Positions 41,709 through 52,140 of a DNA stretch of 64,000 nucleotides are shown here, piece by piece. The translations under genes and the position numbers were made by a program. The notes under the pieces were generated by a model, which did not search any database, had not been told where the DNA came from, and was given only the letters and a program-made list of their open reading frames with translations. How positions within the stretch are numbered: position 1 is the stretch's first letter; each line of letters starts with the position of its first letter. The stretch is from Symbiodinium natans (taxonomy: Eukaryota; Sar; Dinophyceae; Suessiales; Symbiodiniaceae): the NCBI GenBank assembly GCA_905221605.1, contig CAJNDS010001336.1:632473-696472 (forward strand), in the 5' to 3' direction.

Positions 41709-42109
41709 AGGGGGGGGGGGGTTTGGGTTTAGGGTTTGGGGTTTAGGGTTTGGGGTCTAGTGTTTTCGGGTTTGGGATGTAGGGTTTAGAGTTTGGGGTT
41801 TCGGATTTGGGGTTTGGGGTTTAGGGTTTTCAGGCGTTTAAGGTTTAGGGTTTCGGGCATCAGGATTTAGGGTATTCGGGTTTCAGGGTATCAGGGTATC
41901 AGGGTTCAGGCTTTTAGGGTTTAGGGGTATCAGGGTACAGGCCTTTAGGGTTTTGGGACTTGTTTTTACAAGGGTTTAGGGTTTAGGCTTTGGGTGCTCA
42001 GGGTTTAGGGTTGTGGGGAGGGATTTGAGGTTTGCGGGGCTTTGAGCGTTTTAACCTTGAACCCGAAACCGTTTTTAGGGTTCAGAAAATTTAGGGTTTA
42101 GGGTTTGGG

Positions 42110-42287
42110 CTTTAGTGGGTTTAGGGCTTGAGGGTTTGAAGCTCTGGGCGGAGATCTTGGCAAGGCAGAGACGGAGCGCGCGACGACACTCACATCTCTG
42201 CATGATGGCGCTGCACTTGACGAACACGGAATTGTTAAGGAAGTTGCAGATAGCCACATGTTGTCGTAGAAAGCGAGGAAGCCGCAT
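42110..42287 (-). CDS. hypothetical fragment beside a retroelement
   Basis: Minus strand reads PRFLRQHVAICNFLNNSVFV then KCSAIMQRCECRRALRLCLA. A second minus frame is open too. Position at the 3' end of the 42-45 kb element cluster leaves open whether it is host or element. Confidence 0.35.
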
Positions 42288-42307
42288 GGCCGGAGGATGT
42301 ACACAGT

Positions 42308-42740
42308 GCGCGTACGGAGAGACAAACCCATAACCACCACAACCTAAAGCAATTCAAAGAAATAAACATAAAACACAAACCGAGAGAGGGAAGGCAACAG
42401 GGAAAGAAACAGATGGGAACGCACTCGGACACTCCACCAACGCCCCGACACTAGCCCCGACAGCACAGGGCTTATATTTCAGCCGGACGGTACCAGCAGC
42501 GACCTGGACAGTGGGCGGCACCACTGTCAACACATTCAGACCCAAGAACAGAAATAGAAAAAGACAGATCATAAACCAAAACTGCTGGCACCAGGCAACC
42601 TGGCGGTTGTTCGCGCGCCCCTCCGACACGGAAAGTCTAGACAGCGACGCCCGCTTGTGCCCCACCCTCTCCTGCCCGCTCCCACGCCCACCACCGCCAC
42701 CTTTCCCAGCACCCTTGGCACCACCTTTGTACCACCACTC
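42308..42740 (-). mobile_element. retroelement 3' region, copy A (paralogue at 57.39 kb)
   Basis: Shares long, nearly identical stretches with 57390-57790 in the same orientation and order, including CACTCCACCAACGCCCCGAC and the CAGCCGGACGGTACC block. The minus-strand frame at its right end has WYKGGAKGAGKGGGGGRG, a K/G-rich basic tail, followed by a long presumed UTR. Both are copies of one family. Confidence 0.8.
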
Positions 42741-43152
42741 ACTGATTGCGTCAGGACTGTGGCCCAGGTCCTCCAAAACCGCTCGCTGAAATGCCCCCGG
42801 TAGGAAACGCCCCGGGCGAAGACCCGAAACAGGAGCACAAGCGCCCAAGGCCACGCAACATCCTCCGGCGGCTCCTAGCTGCACAGCCTCAACGCGTCCA
42901 GAGCCCCTGCAGTCTGGAGGCTTTGAAGCTGTTCCACCAGCAGCCCAAACACGCCTCCTGCACCCTGGCACGGAAATGTCCCGTCAAAATGCGATTTGGC
43001 GCTGCGACTTGCGCACCCTTCGCGGTTGCGTTGGCAAGTAGGGCCACATTCTCTACCGCCTTCTCTACGGCAGCTGCCCGATCAGGCAAAGCCTTGCCTC
43101 CTGACATCTCGGGAACACCAAAAGTTTGTGCACCATAGGACGGGCTAACCAA
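42740..43152 (-). pseudogene. retroelement gag-like segment
   Basis: Minus strand reads KALPDRAAAVEKAVENVALL, ANATAKGAQVAAPNRILTGH and FRARVQEACLGCWWNSFKAS. A change of frame follows, then LRPGRFLPGAFQRAVLEDLG. The LRPGRFLPG segment recurs at 57.79 kb (LRPGRFPPG) and 56.63 kb (LRAGRYLPGALFKEVLEGLG), so it is a conserved family motif. Confidence 0.6.
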
Positions 43153-43158
43153 TCGCTC

Positions 43159-43551
43159 TCAACTCCAGCATCCAAACAAAGTCGGCTGCGCCGGAAAATC
43201 ACTTTCCTGAAATTTGCGATCTGCAGCAATGTGCAATCGCAGGCTTGATGCTCCTGGCCAGGATCCGCGGCAAAAAGGAGATATGAATGGATGTACTGCA
43301 GCATGGTCAAAGTTGACATGTCTAGTGAGCCACATTTCACGCTCAGACGATCGCGGGCAGAGACTGCAATCAAAACCCGCCTGCCGGTACGTCCCCGCAC
43401 GATGAGTAATAATTAGTTTATGGTGCGACAGACCACCCTTCGTTGAACACCTGCGCTGACACCCAGGGAAATTACACTGGAATGCCCCATCCGACGTGTT
43501 GGTAGTGTTGACTTCAGTACCCTTAACCCAGTATTTTGTACGCACCCGCAA
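43159..43551 (-). pseudogene. retroelement ORF2 C-terminus with two C2H2 zinc fingers
   Basis: A 130-codon minus frame. Finger 1 uses C26, C31, H44 and H50 (QCNFPGCQRRCSTKGG...HKLIITH). Finger 2 is C62-x2-C65-x12-H78-x4-H83 (DCSLCPRSSEREMWLTRH). Zinc fingers often close the RT-RNase H polyprotein in LINE-type elements and would bind nucleic acid. It lies downstream of the RNase H segment on the same strand, consistent with one element. Confidence 0.7.
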
Positions 43552-43920
43552 AGCTGCTGACCCGTCCCTTTTCCTGGAGTAGGTCGCCGAGAAGCTGCAT
43601 CACTTGCACTTTGAAGGGCAAGGGCCTTTGGACTGGGCTCGACGTTCTGTTGTCCTGCTTGCTTGCCCTCGCACCCTCCTCCCAGTTCCGCCAGAGCTCC
43701 AACGCCCGCTCCTTGGCCTGCCCAACAAAAAACGCCACCATTTCCCTGCTGGACCTGTCCTTGCCACATCCTTTGGCTGCGCTGACAGCCAGGGCCCCAA
43801 CGCTGTGCACAGCAGCTTCCAGATACTGAAGCCGTTTTCCAACGGCATCGGCATCCATGGCCAACAGGCTCCGCCGTTGGCTGCTCCACTCGTGAGTCTG
43901 GCTGTGCTCGCCCAGCTTTT
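43523..43920 (-). pseudogene. retroelement linker between RNase H and zinc fingers
   Basis: Minus strand reads MDADAVGKRLQYLEAAVHSV, KDRSSREMVAFFVGQAKERA and FKVQVMQLLGDLLQEKGRVS. Helical. It overlaps the zinc-finger frame by 29 bp in a different frame, so at least one frameshift separates them. Confidence 0.5.
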
Positions 43921-43942
43921 TGCTTGCAGCATCTCAGAGATT

Positions 43943-44605
43943 CTAGCAGCTAGGATGACTATTGCATGAGCTGCACGTCTTAAGGGCACGCTGATGTTTG
44001 ACGACGCGTACAGTATCTTCAGGCACCGCATGTGCCTGTGCACCTTGTTTGGCAAGGCTGTCAGCAGCGTCATTTCGGCGCCATTGCTCTTTTTCAAGCG
44101 GAGTTGCACGGTTCTGGAGTGAGGTATGCGCCGAGACTTTAGTAACTTTAAAGTTGCGAGACTCTTTTGCCTCAGGGCCTTGAATGATCCGACACCAGTG
44201 ATCTTCATGGTCACTGGGTTGCCAGGGTTGTGTTTTAAGGATTTTATTTAGGGATTTGGCTACCCAATCGCTGTCAGTCCAGAGATGGGTAGGACCGTTT
44301 GAACATTCAATCCAGCATAATGCGGCCATTAGGAGGACGACATCATATGCAAGTAGCTTCCGCCAGAGACAGTTGATATCGACTTCGTCTTGGCCAATGG
44401 GAGTTTGGCCCTGAAGACGAAGCATCCTAACACACAACTCCCTGGCTCTGCGCAAGTTCTTGTAGCACTTGCCTAACGCAGCAGTGGCTGCGCATTCAGG
44501 TCGCAGCTTGTCAGCAGTTTGACACGTGGGTGTCTGCTGCACGAGAACAGGTGGTCGATGCCGCCCATGCTCACCTGGCGCGCAATCTGATACTGAAGCA
44601 AGCAC
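43943..44605 (-). pseudogene. retroelement RNase H domain
   Basis: A 220-codon minus frame. Residues 105-190 carry THLWTDSDWVAKSLNKIL, a HED-HW segment, KVTKVSAHTSL and WRRNDAADSLAKQGAQAH. These correspond to the RNase H Asp strand, the H-x-D helix, the conserved His loop and the final N-D-x-A-D helix. The first catalytic Asp strand is not seen in frame. In LINEs the domain degrades the RNA of the RNA-DNA hybrid. The CSSC near the end starts another possible metal site. Confidence 0.8.
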
Positions 44606-44895
44606 TGATTTGTGGCTGGCACCAAGTTTCAGGGAGGACTTCGCGTAGATACGTCTGAATGGCGGGAGATAGCTTCCGCGGTGAAGGCTTGCAGGTTGCT
44701 TTCCGCGTGCAGTCTATCGTAAGTATCGTGAAAGAGACTAGCACCACTCGACACATCTGACCAAGCAGGTCGATGTCTCGGCCTTGCCACCGCCCACCGG
44801 TTTGGCGCCAATCTCGGCACAAATTCGCACTTCCGCGGCCTCGAACGCAATCGAAGGCCTTCGACAGATCCAAGCTCGCACCAAAAGCCGCAGTA
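44571..44895 (-). pseudogene. chimeric scrap: RT motif A joined to gag-like sequence
   Basis: Minus strand reads TAAFGASLDLSKAFDCVRGR, which is RT motif A (D-L-S-K-A-F-D). It then passes into GRDIDLLGQMCRVVLVSFTI and AIQTYLREVLPETWCQPQIS. The second part matches the N-terminal frame at 59.1 kb (RRDIDLLGQMYRVVLVSFTV, AIQTYLRDVLPVTWCQPQIS). An RT core followed by a gag start means two elements or two pieces are fused. The upstream end is cut by heptamers at 44898. Confidence 0.7.
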
Positions 44896-44959
44896 GGCAG
44901 GGTTTAGGGTTTAGGGTTTAAGGTGCAGAGGGCTTAGGTTGAGGGTTTAAAGGTGAAGG

Positions 44960-45158
44960 GATGTTTTTGCACCCTGAAGAACTCGGCAACCCCAAATGCC
45001 ATCGCACGCCGGTTGAGCGCCCATGAACCTCCGAAACCCCCTAGACCCTTAATCCCCACAACCCGAAACCACCCTAAACCCGCACAGTCAGCTGCGAATT
45101 CCCGAAACCAGTCAATGCTGAAGCCAAAAAAACGGCCAAAACCCTGTTGGCTCCACAA
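44960..45158 (-). CDS. exon-like island(s), protein unknown
   Basis: Minus strand has SQQGFGRFFGFSIDWFREFA on the right and SWALNRRAMAFGVAEFFR on the left, joined by heptamer-like sequence. Either strand is open. Moderate evidence. Confidence 0.35.
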
Positions 45159-45401
45159 ACGCGCTTCGAGGTTTAGGGTTTAAGGGTGGCAGCTCAAGAT
45201 TAAGGTTACCTTGCAAGTGGCTCCTAGGGTTTATAGGGTTTAGGGTTTGGGGTTTAGGAATCAAAGGGACCCCCGCCACAAGGCACCCGACAATTCCCTC
45301 AAAACCCCTCCTGGATCTAACTCTTCAGTTTAGGGTTTAGGGCTTAGGGTTTAGCGTTTGGGGTTTGGGGCTGATCCCGAAGCCGAAAAAAAGTGGCCTA
45401 C

Positions 45402-45443
45402 GGTCCAGAGGTCGATGAAGACTGGCCCCTTCCGCTCCAGCTC
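45402..45443 (-). CDS. 14-codon exon, protein unknown
   Basis: 42 nt between GTGCTGAG|GAG and ACC|GTAGGC, phase 0 at both ends: ELERKGPVFIDLWT. Strong borders and hydrophobic core-like strand. No family named. Confidence 0.5.
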
Positions 45444-45689
45444 CTCAGCACAAGGGGTTTGGGGTTTAGGGTTTGGGGTGTTTTGAGGTTTGGGGTTTAG
45501 GGTTTGGGGTGTTTTGAGGTTTGGGGTTTGGGGTTTAGGGTTTAAGTAGTTGAGGGGGGCTTAGGGCTTTCGAGCTTTTGGACTTAGGGTTCACGGGAGA
45601 AGGGACTGGGGGCAAAGGGTTTGCAGTAAGAGTTCACAGCTTTGGGATTCCAGGGCTGAACGGTTCAGCGTTACAGGATCTGAGGGGTC

Positions 45690-45970
45690 AGGGCTTAGGG
45701 TTTAGGGTTTAAGGCTTAGGGTTTAGGGTTTAGGGTTCAAGGTTTAGGGTTTAGGGGGTTTAGGGTTTAGGGGGGTTTAGGGTTTTGGGGGTTTAGGGTT
45801 TAGGGGGTTTAAGGTTTAGGGGGTTTAGGGTTAGGGGGTTTAGGGGGTTTAGGGTTAGGGTTTAGGGTTTAGGGTTTAGGGTTTAGGGTGTAGGGTTTAG
45901 GGTTTAGGGGGTTTAGGGTTTAGGGTTTAGGGTTTAGGGTTTAGGGTTTAGGGTTTAGGGTTTAGGGCTT
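45690..45970 (+). repeat. TTTAGGG array with GGGG-extended units
   Basis: Heptamers with GGGGTTTA and GGGGGTTTA slippage units. Further right, 46235-46325 is a GGGTCTA variant array. Confidence 0.9.
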
Positions 45971-46522
45971 GGTGGTTTAACTGGGGGTTTAAGGCAGTTC
46001 GGGCTTCGCGGTTCGAGGGCTCAAAGTCTTAGGGTTTTGGAGGCTTAGGGGCCTTTTTCTAGGGGTGTGAGGGCTTTAGTTCAAGGCTTCGGGTTTCGGG
46101 TCTGGGGCCTAGGGTCTGGCTTTTGGTCTTCTGGGCTCTTGAGGGGTTGCGGAGCCCCTCACTTTGGGGATTCCGGAGGTTAGGGCTCCGGGACCCCCTT
46201 TTGAGGATTTGGGGGGGGGGGGGGGAGGGATGTTAAGGGTTTAGGGTTTAGGGTCTAGGGTCTAGGGTCTAGGGTCCAGGGTCTAGGGTCTAGGGTCTAG
46301 GGTCTAGGGTCTAGGGTCTAGGGTTAGGGTTAAGGTTTAGAGGCTCTCTGGTAAGGTAAGGTTTCGCACCAACACCCTCAACGCCCCTCACGGGAGTTGA
46401 GGTTCCGGCTGCAGGGTTTCCCTAATGTTTGGGCTTTAGAGTGCAGGGTTAGGGGTTTAGGGTCTAGGGTGGCCCGCCCTTTTGCATGGGGTAAAGTATC
46501 TGGGATGCTTCGGATGTAGGGT

Positions 46523-46598
46523 TCAGTCCACTCGGAAGTGCTCTAGCAAAGAAGCCTGCGAAAAGGGACCCCTGAAGGAGTCAAGGGGCAACTCTTGG
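46523..46598 (-). CDS. possible terminal exon, protein unknown
   Basis: Minus strand reads QELPLDSFRGPFSQASLLEH then FRVD and TGA. Coding-like. If real it closes a gene whose other exons lie to the right. Confidence 0.35.
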
Positions 46599-46739
46599 CA
46601 CCGAAGGCCCCACAAACACACGCCTCCCCTAATCTTAAGCCCCCGTTACCCCCCAAATAGTAAAGACTCCCATTTTGGCTATACTGTAGTATATGGGCGG
46701 CAGTTAATATGAGGGGGTAGGGGGGGGGTTTAATATTAG

Positions 46740-47190
46740 GGGGAGGGGATGATGGTGAGCTTGCGGCAACGTGCGGCTCAGCTTTGCAGACTTCTTGAGC
46801 TTCAGCGACCTCCTCTCTGAAGGGATGAGCGCCATGGAGGGCAGCCTTGGAGAATCCCGTTTTAGGGGCCTTGCAGGGCCAAACGGTCTATGTCCGTCAA
46901 GCTTGAACAGCTTTTCGTGCTGCTTGTAGAACCCGTCACAGGGCGGCACAGTCTTTCTTCTCGCAGCCATGAAAACGGAGGATGTTGACGATGAGTTTGC
47001 TGCGGCACCAGATCAAAACATTTCTCAAAATCGTATGACAGACCTCCGGCACATCGCCGGCGGTGCCTTGCTGCGCAAGAAACTCCACTTTTGCAAAGGA
47101 CACAAGCCCAGATTCCTTGCAAATGGCTAAGGACGCAGGTTTCGGCTATGGGGTTTTCCATGGGGTTACTACAAAAAGGAGTCTCCAAAC
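46740..47190 (-). pseudogene. reverse transcriptase fragment with motif A
   Basis: Minus strand has GGLSYDFEKCFDLVPQ (about 47000-47042), the motif A D-F-E-K-C-F-D typical of LINE-type RTs. Downstream in another frame it has PPCDGFYKQHEKLFKLDG, in the place of the RT's next conserved helix. Frames change at least twice. Nothing of the YxDD motif remains. Confidence 0.7.
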
Positions 47191-47364
47191 CCCATAAACC
47201 CCCAACCTTCCGAGCCCTGTTAAGCCTCAGGGGTTTAGGGATGGAGGTTCCCTGCTGACTTTGCTGCAGCGGTTTGAAAGTTCGGGCTTAGGGTTTAGTT
47301 TACGGGTGTGGGCTAAGGGTTTAAAAGGGGACACACCCTAAACCCTAAACCCTAAACCCTAAAC

Positions 47365-47412
47365 CGCAAGAGTCCTCCCAGGTGGCTTCGTTGTCCTCCT
47401 GGAGGGAGTTGC
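47365..47412 (-). CDS. 16-codon exon, protein unknown
   Basis: Minus strand after CTGCACTGCAG|GC reads NSLQEDNEATWEDSC and ends TGCG|GTTTAGGG, so the donor is supplied by the first telomeric heptamer of the neighbouring CCCTAAA array. A clean acceptor and coding-like acidic peptide. Confidence 0.55.
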
Positions 47413-48062
47413 CTGCAGTGCAGTTCAGAGGGAGTCAGGCTCCATACCCCCTAAGGTTGCACCCCCCTTATTAGCGCCTTTAAGGCTTCCCCTACTCTAC
47501 TCCTGCTGATTTGTGGCCCTTCGAGGATCTCAAGGGGACCCTTAAACAAAGGGCCCCCAAAATCAAAGGGGCACCACCTTAAAGGGGTCCAAACTCGAGT
47601 CCCGTGATGCCCCAAGCCCTGAACCCCGCAATGCTCCACGCTGTGAGGGACTTAGGGGCTTTGAGGGTTTAGGGTTTAGGGTTTAGGGTTTAGGGTTTAG
47701 GGTTTAGGGTTTAGGGTTTCCAGGGGTTTTGTCTTTTTGGGCGGGCTGAGGGTGCTCAGGGTCTTAAGGCTTAGGGCTTGAGGGTTGAGGGCCTTCAGGG
47801 TGTGCGGGGCAGTTAGGATGCTTAGGGCGTTTAGGGATTAGGGTTTAGGGTTTAGGGTTTAGGGTTTAGGGTTTAGGGTTTAGGGATTCGGGTGGGTGCT
47901 TAGGGTGTTTGGGGTGTCTACGGCTTAGAGGGTTCTTAAGGGAGGGGAGGTTCATGGGGTAGGTCCCGAGGCAACCCGTGGGGAGCTTTAGGAGCCTTAG
48001 GGAGTATTGGGGAGCACTGGGGAATCTTGGGACACATACCCCTCTTGAGCCCCATTTTTTTA

Positions 48063-48150
48063 AGAATCCTACCCTAAACCCTAAACCCTAAACCCTAAAC
48101 CCTAAACCCTAAACCCTAAACCCTAAACCCTAAACCCTAAACCCTAAACC
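48063..48150 (-). repeat. CCCTAAA array
   Basis: About 12 perfect units. A mirrored TTTAGGG array follows at 48603-48697 and another at 48838-48935, with decayed heptamers between. Confidence 0.95.
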
Positions 48151-48154
48151 TGTT

Positions 48155-48235
48155 TAGGATTTGGGGCGCCTTTGGGCTTCCTAAGCACCCCCTCCTTAAG
48201 ATGAGCTCACGGGCCAAGGTTTCTGATTCCCTAAA
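48155..48235 (-). CDS. exon-like island, protein unknown
   Basis: Minus strand reads ESETLARELILRRGCLGSPK then APQILNR. Helical and coding-like. Confidence 0.4.
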
Positions 48236-48732
48236 CCCTGAGAAACCCCTAAACCCTGAGAAGCCCTAAACCCTGAGAACCCTAACTCTAACCCCTGAAC
48301 CCTCAACCCCTACCCCTGAACCCTGAACCCTGAACCCTAAACGCTAAACCCTGAACCCTGAACCCTCAACCCCTGAACCCTAAACCCTAAACCCTACACC
48401 CTCAACCCCAACCCCTGAACCCTAAACCCTAAGCCCTAAACCCTGAACCCTCAACCCCAACCCCTGAACCCTAAACCCAAACCCCTGAACCCTGAACCCT
48501 GAACCCCTAAACCCTGAACCCAAACCCCTGAAGCCTAAATCACGAAGCCCTAAGAGAGCCATCCTCGGAACCGGTGCCCTTGACCCTTACTCGAGAGCCT
48601 GTTTAGGGTTTAGGGTTTAGGGTTTAGGGTTTAGGGTTTAGGGTTTAGGGTTTAGGGTTTAGGGTTTAGGGTTTAGGGTTTAGGGTTTAGGGTTTAGAAA
48701 CTATGGGAGAACTTCCAATCCCCCCCCCCCCT

Positions 48733-48820
48733 CCAAGCACGAGGAGGTGTCGCCTTGCCCAGTCTTCGCCAGGGCCAGCTCGAAGATGAGGTCGTCGTTG
48801 AAGCTCGGCGACACATCGTC
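48733..48820 (-). CDS. exon of about 29 codons, protein unknown
   Basis: Minus strand after CGCAAGCCAG|GAC reads DDVSPSFNDDLIFELALAKT then GQGDTSSCLE. Natural composition, no stop, bracketed by TTTAGGG arrays on both sides. One of the stronger exon islands. Confidence 0.55.
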
Positions 48821-49480
48821 CTGGCTTGCGTTTAGGGGGTTTAGGGTTTAGGGTTTAGGGTTTAGGGTTTAGGGTTTAGGGTTTAGGGTTTAGGGTTTAG
48901 GGTTCAGGGTTCAGGGTTCAGGGTTTAGGGTTTTCGGGTTTCCAGCGCGCTCAGGGTTTTCTCAGGCTTTCAGGGCTTCAGGGCTTTTAGGCTTCTTAGG
49001 GCGTCAGGGTCTTTGGGGGTCGAGAGGAGTCCTGGCTTCCGGAGCGCTCAGGGTTTCTCGGGCTTTCAGGGCTGTTGGGTTTTAAGGGCTCTTAGGGCTT
49101 CAGAGGTTTTAAGGACTTCTTAGGTTCAAGGTTTCCAGAGTGTTTAGGGTTTTCAGGCCTTGTTCGGCTTGAGGCTTGAGGGCTTTCAGGGCCTGGAGGG
49201 GGCCAATGTGGGTTGTGGAGGGGTTAGGGTCTCAGGGTGTAGAACTCTAAGCCCTCAAGCCCGAAGGCCCCACATATACCCAAAAGCCTCAAACCACCCT
49301 ACAACCATTGCCAACCCTAAAGCCCCAAAATATGCCCTGAAAACTCCAACCCCCGGCCTTCTGTGTAGCCGCGTGCGTGAACGAACAATACCATAAGCTG
49401 TAAAAATTAGTGTCTTATGGCTTTAAACGTATTCTGTAGGGGATTAAGGGTTAAAAAGAATTATGTTCAAACCCAGCCCT

Positions 49481-49562
49481 GGTAAAGGGATGCCGTTCGC
49501 AGTCCTGGCAGATCCGAGTCCGTTTCGCGACGCCATCGAAGGTCACCTCGGGGGAGTTGGGG
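49481..49562 (-). CDS. exon-like island, protein unknown
   Basis: Minus strand reads NPNSPEVTFDGVAKRTRICQ then DCERHPFTR. A C-x-x-C pair is present. The plus strand is open too (QSWQIRVRFATPSKVTSGE), but the minus reading fits the neighbours. Confidence 0.5.
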
Positions 49563-49853
49563 TTCGCGGTTTAGGGCTCCCAGACCTTAAACCCGAAACC
49601 CTAAACCCTAAACCCTAAACCCTAAACCCTAAACCCCTCTCAGGGGGTGACAGAATGTTCCGAAAAAGATGCGAAACGGCCGGAAACCCAAAAGGCCCAG
49701 CATCGGCCTCCAACCCCAAACGCTCCCGAAAAAACATCCAAAGACATCCCAAAAACCCTCAAACCCTGAAACTTAAACCCCTCTAAACCCTCCCAAAAAC
49801 ATCCAAACACCACATCCAAAACGTCCAAGCCCTTAGGCCCTTAAGCCTTACAC

Positions 49854-49919
49854 CCTCTTGGCCTCCACGAAGGTGTCAATCTCGTCGGTGGGCCGCGTGT
49901 CGGGCGTCACCACGCGGTC
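49854..49919 (-). CDS. 22-codon exon, protein unknown
   Basis: Exactly 66 nt between TTTCTGCCCAG|GAC and AGG|GTGTAAGG, phase 0 at both ends: DRVVTPDTRPTDEIDTFVEA then KR. Excellent acceptor and donor, so this is a firm exon model even without a family. Confidence 0.6.
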
Positions 49920-50289
49920 CTGGGCAGAAAGGAAGAGACGAGGCCAGGAAGCCGTTACGGTTTAGGGGTTTGGGGTTTGGGGTTTAGGGGCACGAAGCTT
50001 AGGGCTAGGGCCAGGTTTTCTATGCAACCAGAGGATGCGCGCAAGTACCATGGTGGTGTTCCTGGGCTTTCAGCGTAAAGGGCTTCAGGGGTTTCAGCTT
50101 CAGGCTTCAGGCTGAAACAGCTTATTTTAGGGTTTAGAATCTGGGGCTTCTTGCGTGAGTTTCGGCTTGAGTCGGGCACTTGGATAGAATACTAGAAGTA
50201 CTTGTAGTAAGTGGTGAAAAATAGTCTTGAGTCATATTATAATCATAACACTAAGAAGAATAATTTGAATAGTAGTAGCAGTAGCAGCA

Positions 50290-50360
50290 AGATCGCTTTG
50301 ACTCTGAGGGCGAGTCCACTTTGATGACCTTCACGAAGAGGTAGCGCTTGCCTTCGGCCC
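50290..50360 (-). CDS. exon-like island, beta-rich peptide
   Basis: Minus strand reads AEGKRYLFVKVIKVDSPSES then KR. A YLFVKVIK strand is C2-like, but this is not enough to call. Same strand and about 370 bp upstream of the 49919 exon, so probably one gene. Confidence 0.5.
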
Positions 50361-50657
50361 CGGGAGCACTTTAGGAGGTCAAGCGGTGTTTTAGGGGCCT
50401 TTTGAGCCCTCTAAGGCCCTGCACCCCAAACCCTACGACCCTTTCATGTAGGCCTTCAAGCTATTTTTTGGAGCTTGGAGGTTGGAGGTTTAGCGCGTTT
50501 TGGAGCTTCAGGACTTGAGGGTTTGAGGGAGCTTAGGGTCCTCAACCCGCAAACAGGGGATCGCCCTAAACCCTAAAACCCTAAACCCTAAACCCCAAAC
50601 GCCAACCCTAAACCCTAAACCCTAAACCCCAAACCCTAACCCTGAACCCTAAACCCT

Positions 50658-50704
50658 CTTCTGCCGAGCATCGGAGGTCCAGCTCGTCGGAGAAGTCGTC
50701 CGTC
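50658..50704 (-). CDS. exon-like island, acidic
   Basis: Minus strand after TCACCAAG|G reads RTDDFSDELDLRCSAEE. Coding-like, flanked by CCCTAAA units to the left. Confidence 0.45.
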
Positions 50705-51119
50705 CTTGGTGAGTTTCGGGGGCCTAAGGTTTAGGGTTTGGGGTTTGGAGCTTATGGTTTTAGGGCTTGGGGTTTAGGCGGATTGCGGTCTAGGGCTTGA
50801 GGTTGACAGTTTCGGTGTTGGAGTCCCGGGGTTAAACCCCCTAAACCTCCAGACAAAACGCCAAATCCTAAAATATCGGAAGGCAGGACCCCAGCAACTT
50901 TTCTCTGGGGCCCAACTTCCCTGCAATTAAGCCAGAACCCTGTGCGTGCTGATGTAGGCTCTTAAGCCCTAAGCCCCAAAACTAAAGTTTTGGGCTTAAG
51001 GTTTATTAGGGTTTCGGCCTCAAGGGGTTACACTGGATTGTTTGATGCGACAGGGGTAGGTTGCTTGGTGTCGGGGGGGAAGGTTCGCAGGGGAAAGATC
51101 ATCAGGTGTAAGGTTTAGG

Positions 51120-51197
51120 GTATAGGGTTTAGGGTTTAGGGTTTAGGGTTTAGGGTTTAGGGTTTAGGGTTTAGGGTTTAGGGTTTAGGGTTTAGGG
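51120..51197 (+). repeat. TTTAGGG array, about 11 units
   Basis: Near-perfect heptamers left of an exon-like island. Confidence 0.95.
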
Positions 51198-51213
51198 CTA
51201 TAGGGTTCCAGGC

Positions 51214-51298
51214 TCAGAGTCCGAAACTGGGCCCAGATGCTGTTGGTAGCGAGGCCGATGGTCGACTGACACGTGGCCCTAGCAAAGGGCGAGGTCAG
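51214..51298 (-). CDS. exon-like island, protein unknown
   Basis: Minus strand after CCCTTTGCTAG| reads ATCQSTIGLATNSIWAQFRT then LSLE. Good acceptor, coding-like, no family. Confidence 0.5.
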
Positions 51299-51940
51299 AG
51301 CCAGAGTAGGGTTGAGGGTTTAGGGCTTAGGGTTGAGGGTTTAGGGTTTTGGGTTTGCGTTTAGGGTTTAGGGTTTCGAGTTTAGGGTTTAGGGTATAGG
51401 GTTTGGGGTTTTGGGCGTAGAAGAAACTGTCAGGACTTGACCCTCCACCCCAAACCTTGAACCCTAAACCGGGGCGAAGTGCTGCCGAACATGCCTGTTC
51501 TAAAGCGGTTCCTCCCATAGGAACCAGACCTGACCGTTTCCTATCAACACTGTTCTTGATTCTGTTAGGATGAGCTTACTGCTCAAGCTTATGACGACAA
51601 CGTCCTGCACTTGCCCCAACCCAATGAAACTTCCAGCTACAATTTCGCTTCAACTACTTGGGATCTGCAGTTGCGTGAGCTGCGCGTGCGAGACCCTTTA
51701 AGAACTTGACCGCCTCAGCCCAAGACCTACAGTCTTCCTGACGTTTGGAAGATGAATACAGGCCCCGCAAGACCTAGGGCATCCCTGTAAAACCCCTGGG
51801 TATATTCCGGCTATTCAAAGCCGGCCGCCGAGGTCAAGCAGAAGACCCAGGCCACACCGACCCCAACTCCAAGAAGGGGAGACACAAAAACGAGTGCGAG
51901 AGATCTTCGTTACAATCCTCCATTCACACCAACCCCACCT

Positions 51941-52020
51941 AGTAGGGAATGGGGGAATGAGGTACCCTATACAATCCCTGAAAGGGTATACATAGGGCCC
52001 TAACTCCCTCATTCCCTGCT
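51941..52020. mobile_element. inverted-repeat element, family M3, single copy
   Basis: AGTAGGGAATGGGGGAATGA pairs with TAACTCCCTCATTCCCTGCT, and a GGTACCCTAT...AAAGGGTATAC inner pairing is also present. It lies 30 bp left of an M2 copy. 51520-51930 is unique DNA with no convincing exon. Confidence 0.6.
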
Positions 52021-52050
52021 AACCAACAGCAAGATGAAGGGCCGCCACAT

Positions 52051-52140
52051 GGGGGCTTACGAAATAAGGGACCCCTAACTCCCAAACAGTAGGATTTCCG
52101 TACAGTAAGGACCCCAATAAGGTATCCCGAATTCCGGAAA
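52051..52140. mobile_element. MITE-like element, family M2, copy
   Basis: Starts GGGGGCTTACGAAATAAGGG and ends with ATCCCGAATTCCGGAAA. The interior CCCAAACAGTAGGATTTCCG and TAAGGACCCCAATAAGG is shared with 9.7 and 28.5 kb copies. Confidence 0.6.

Noticed and set aside
46672-46695. Relic of the dinoflagellate spliced leader (CCATTTTGGCT)
   Set aside because: Only an 11-nt match to the leader as I remember it, without the CCGTAG start or TCAAG end, so chance is likely.
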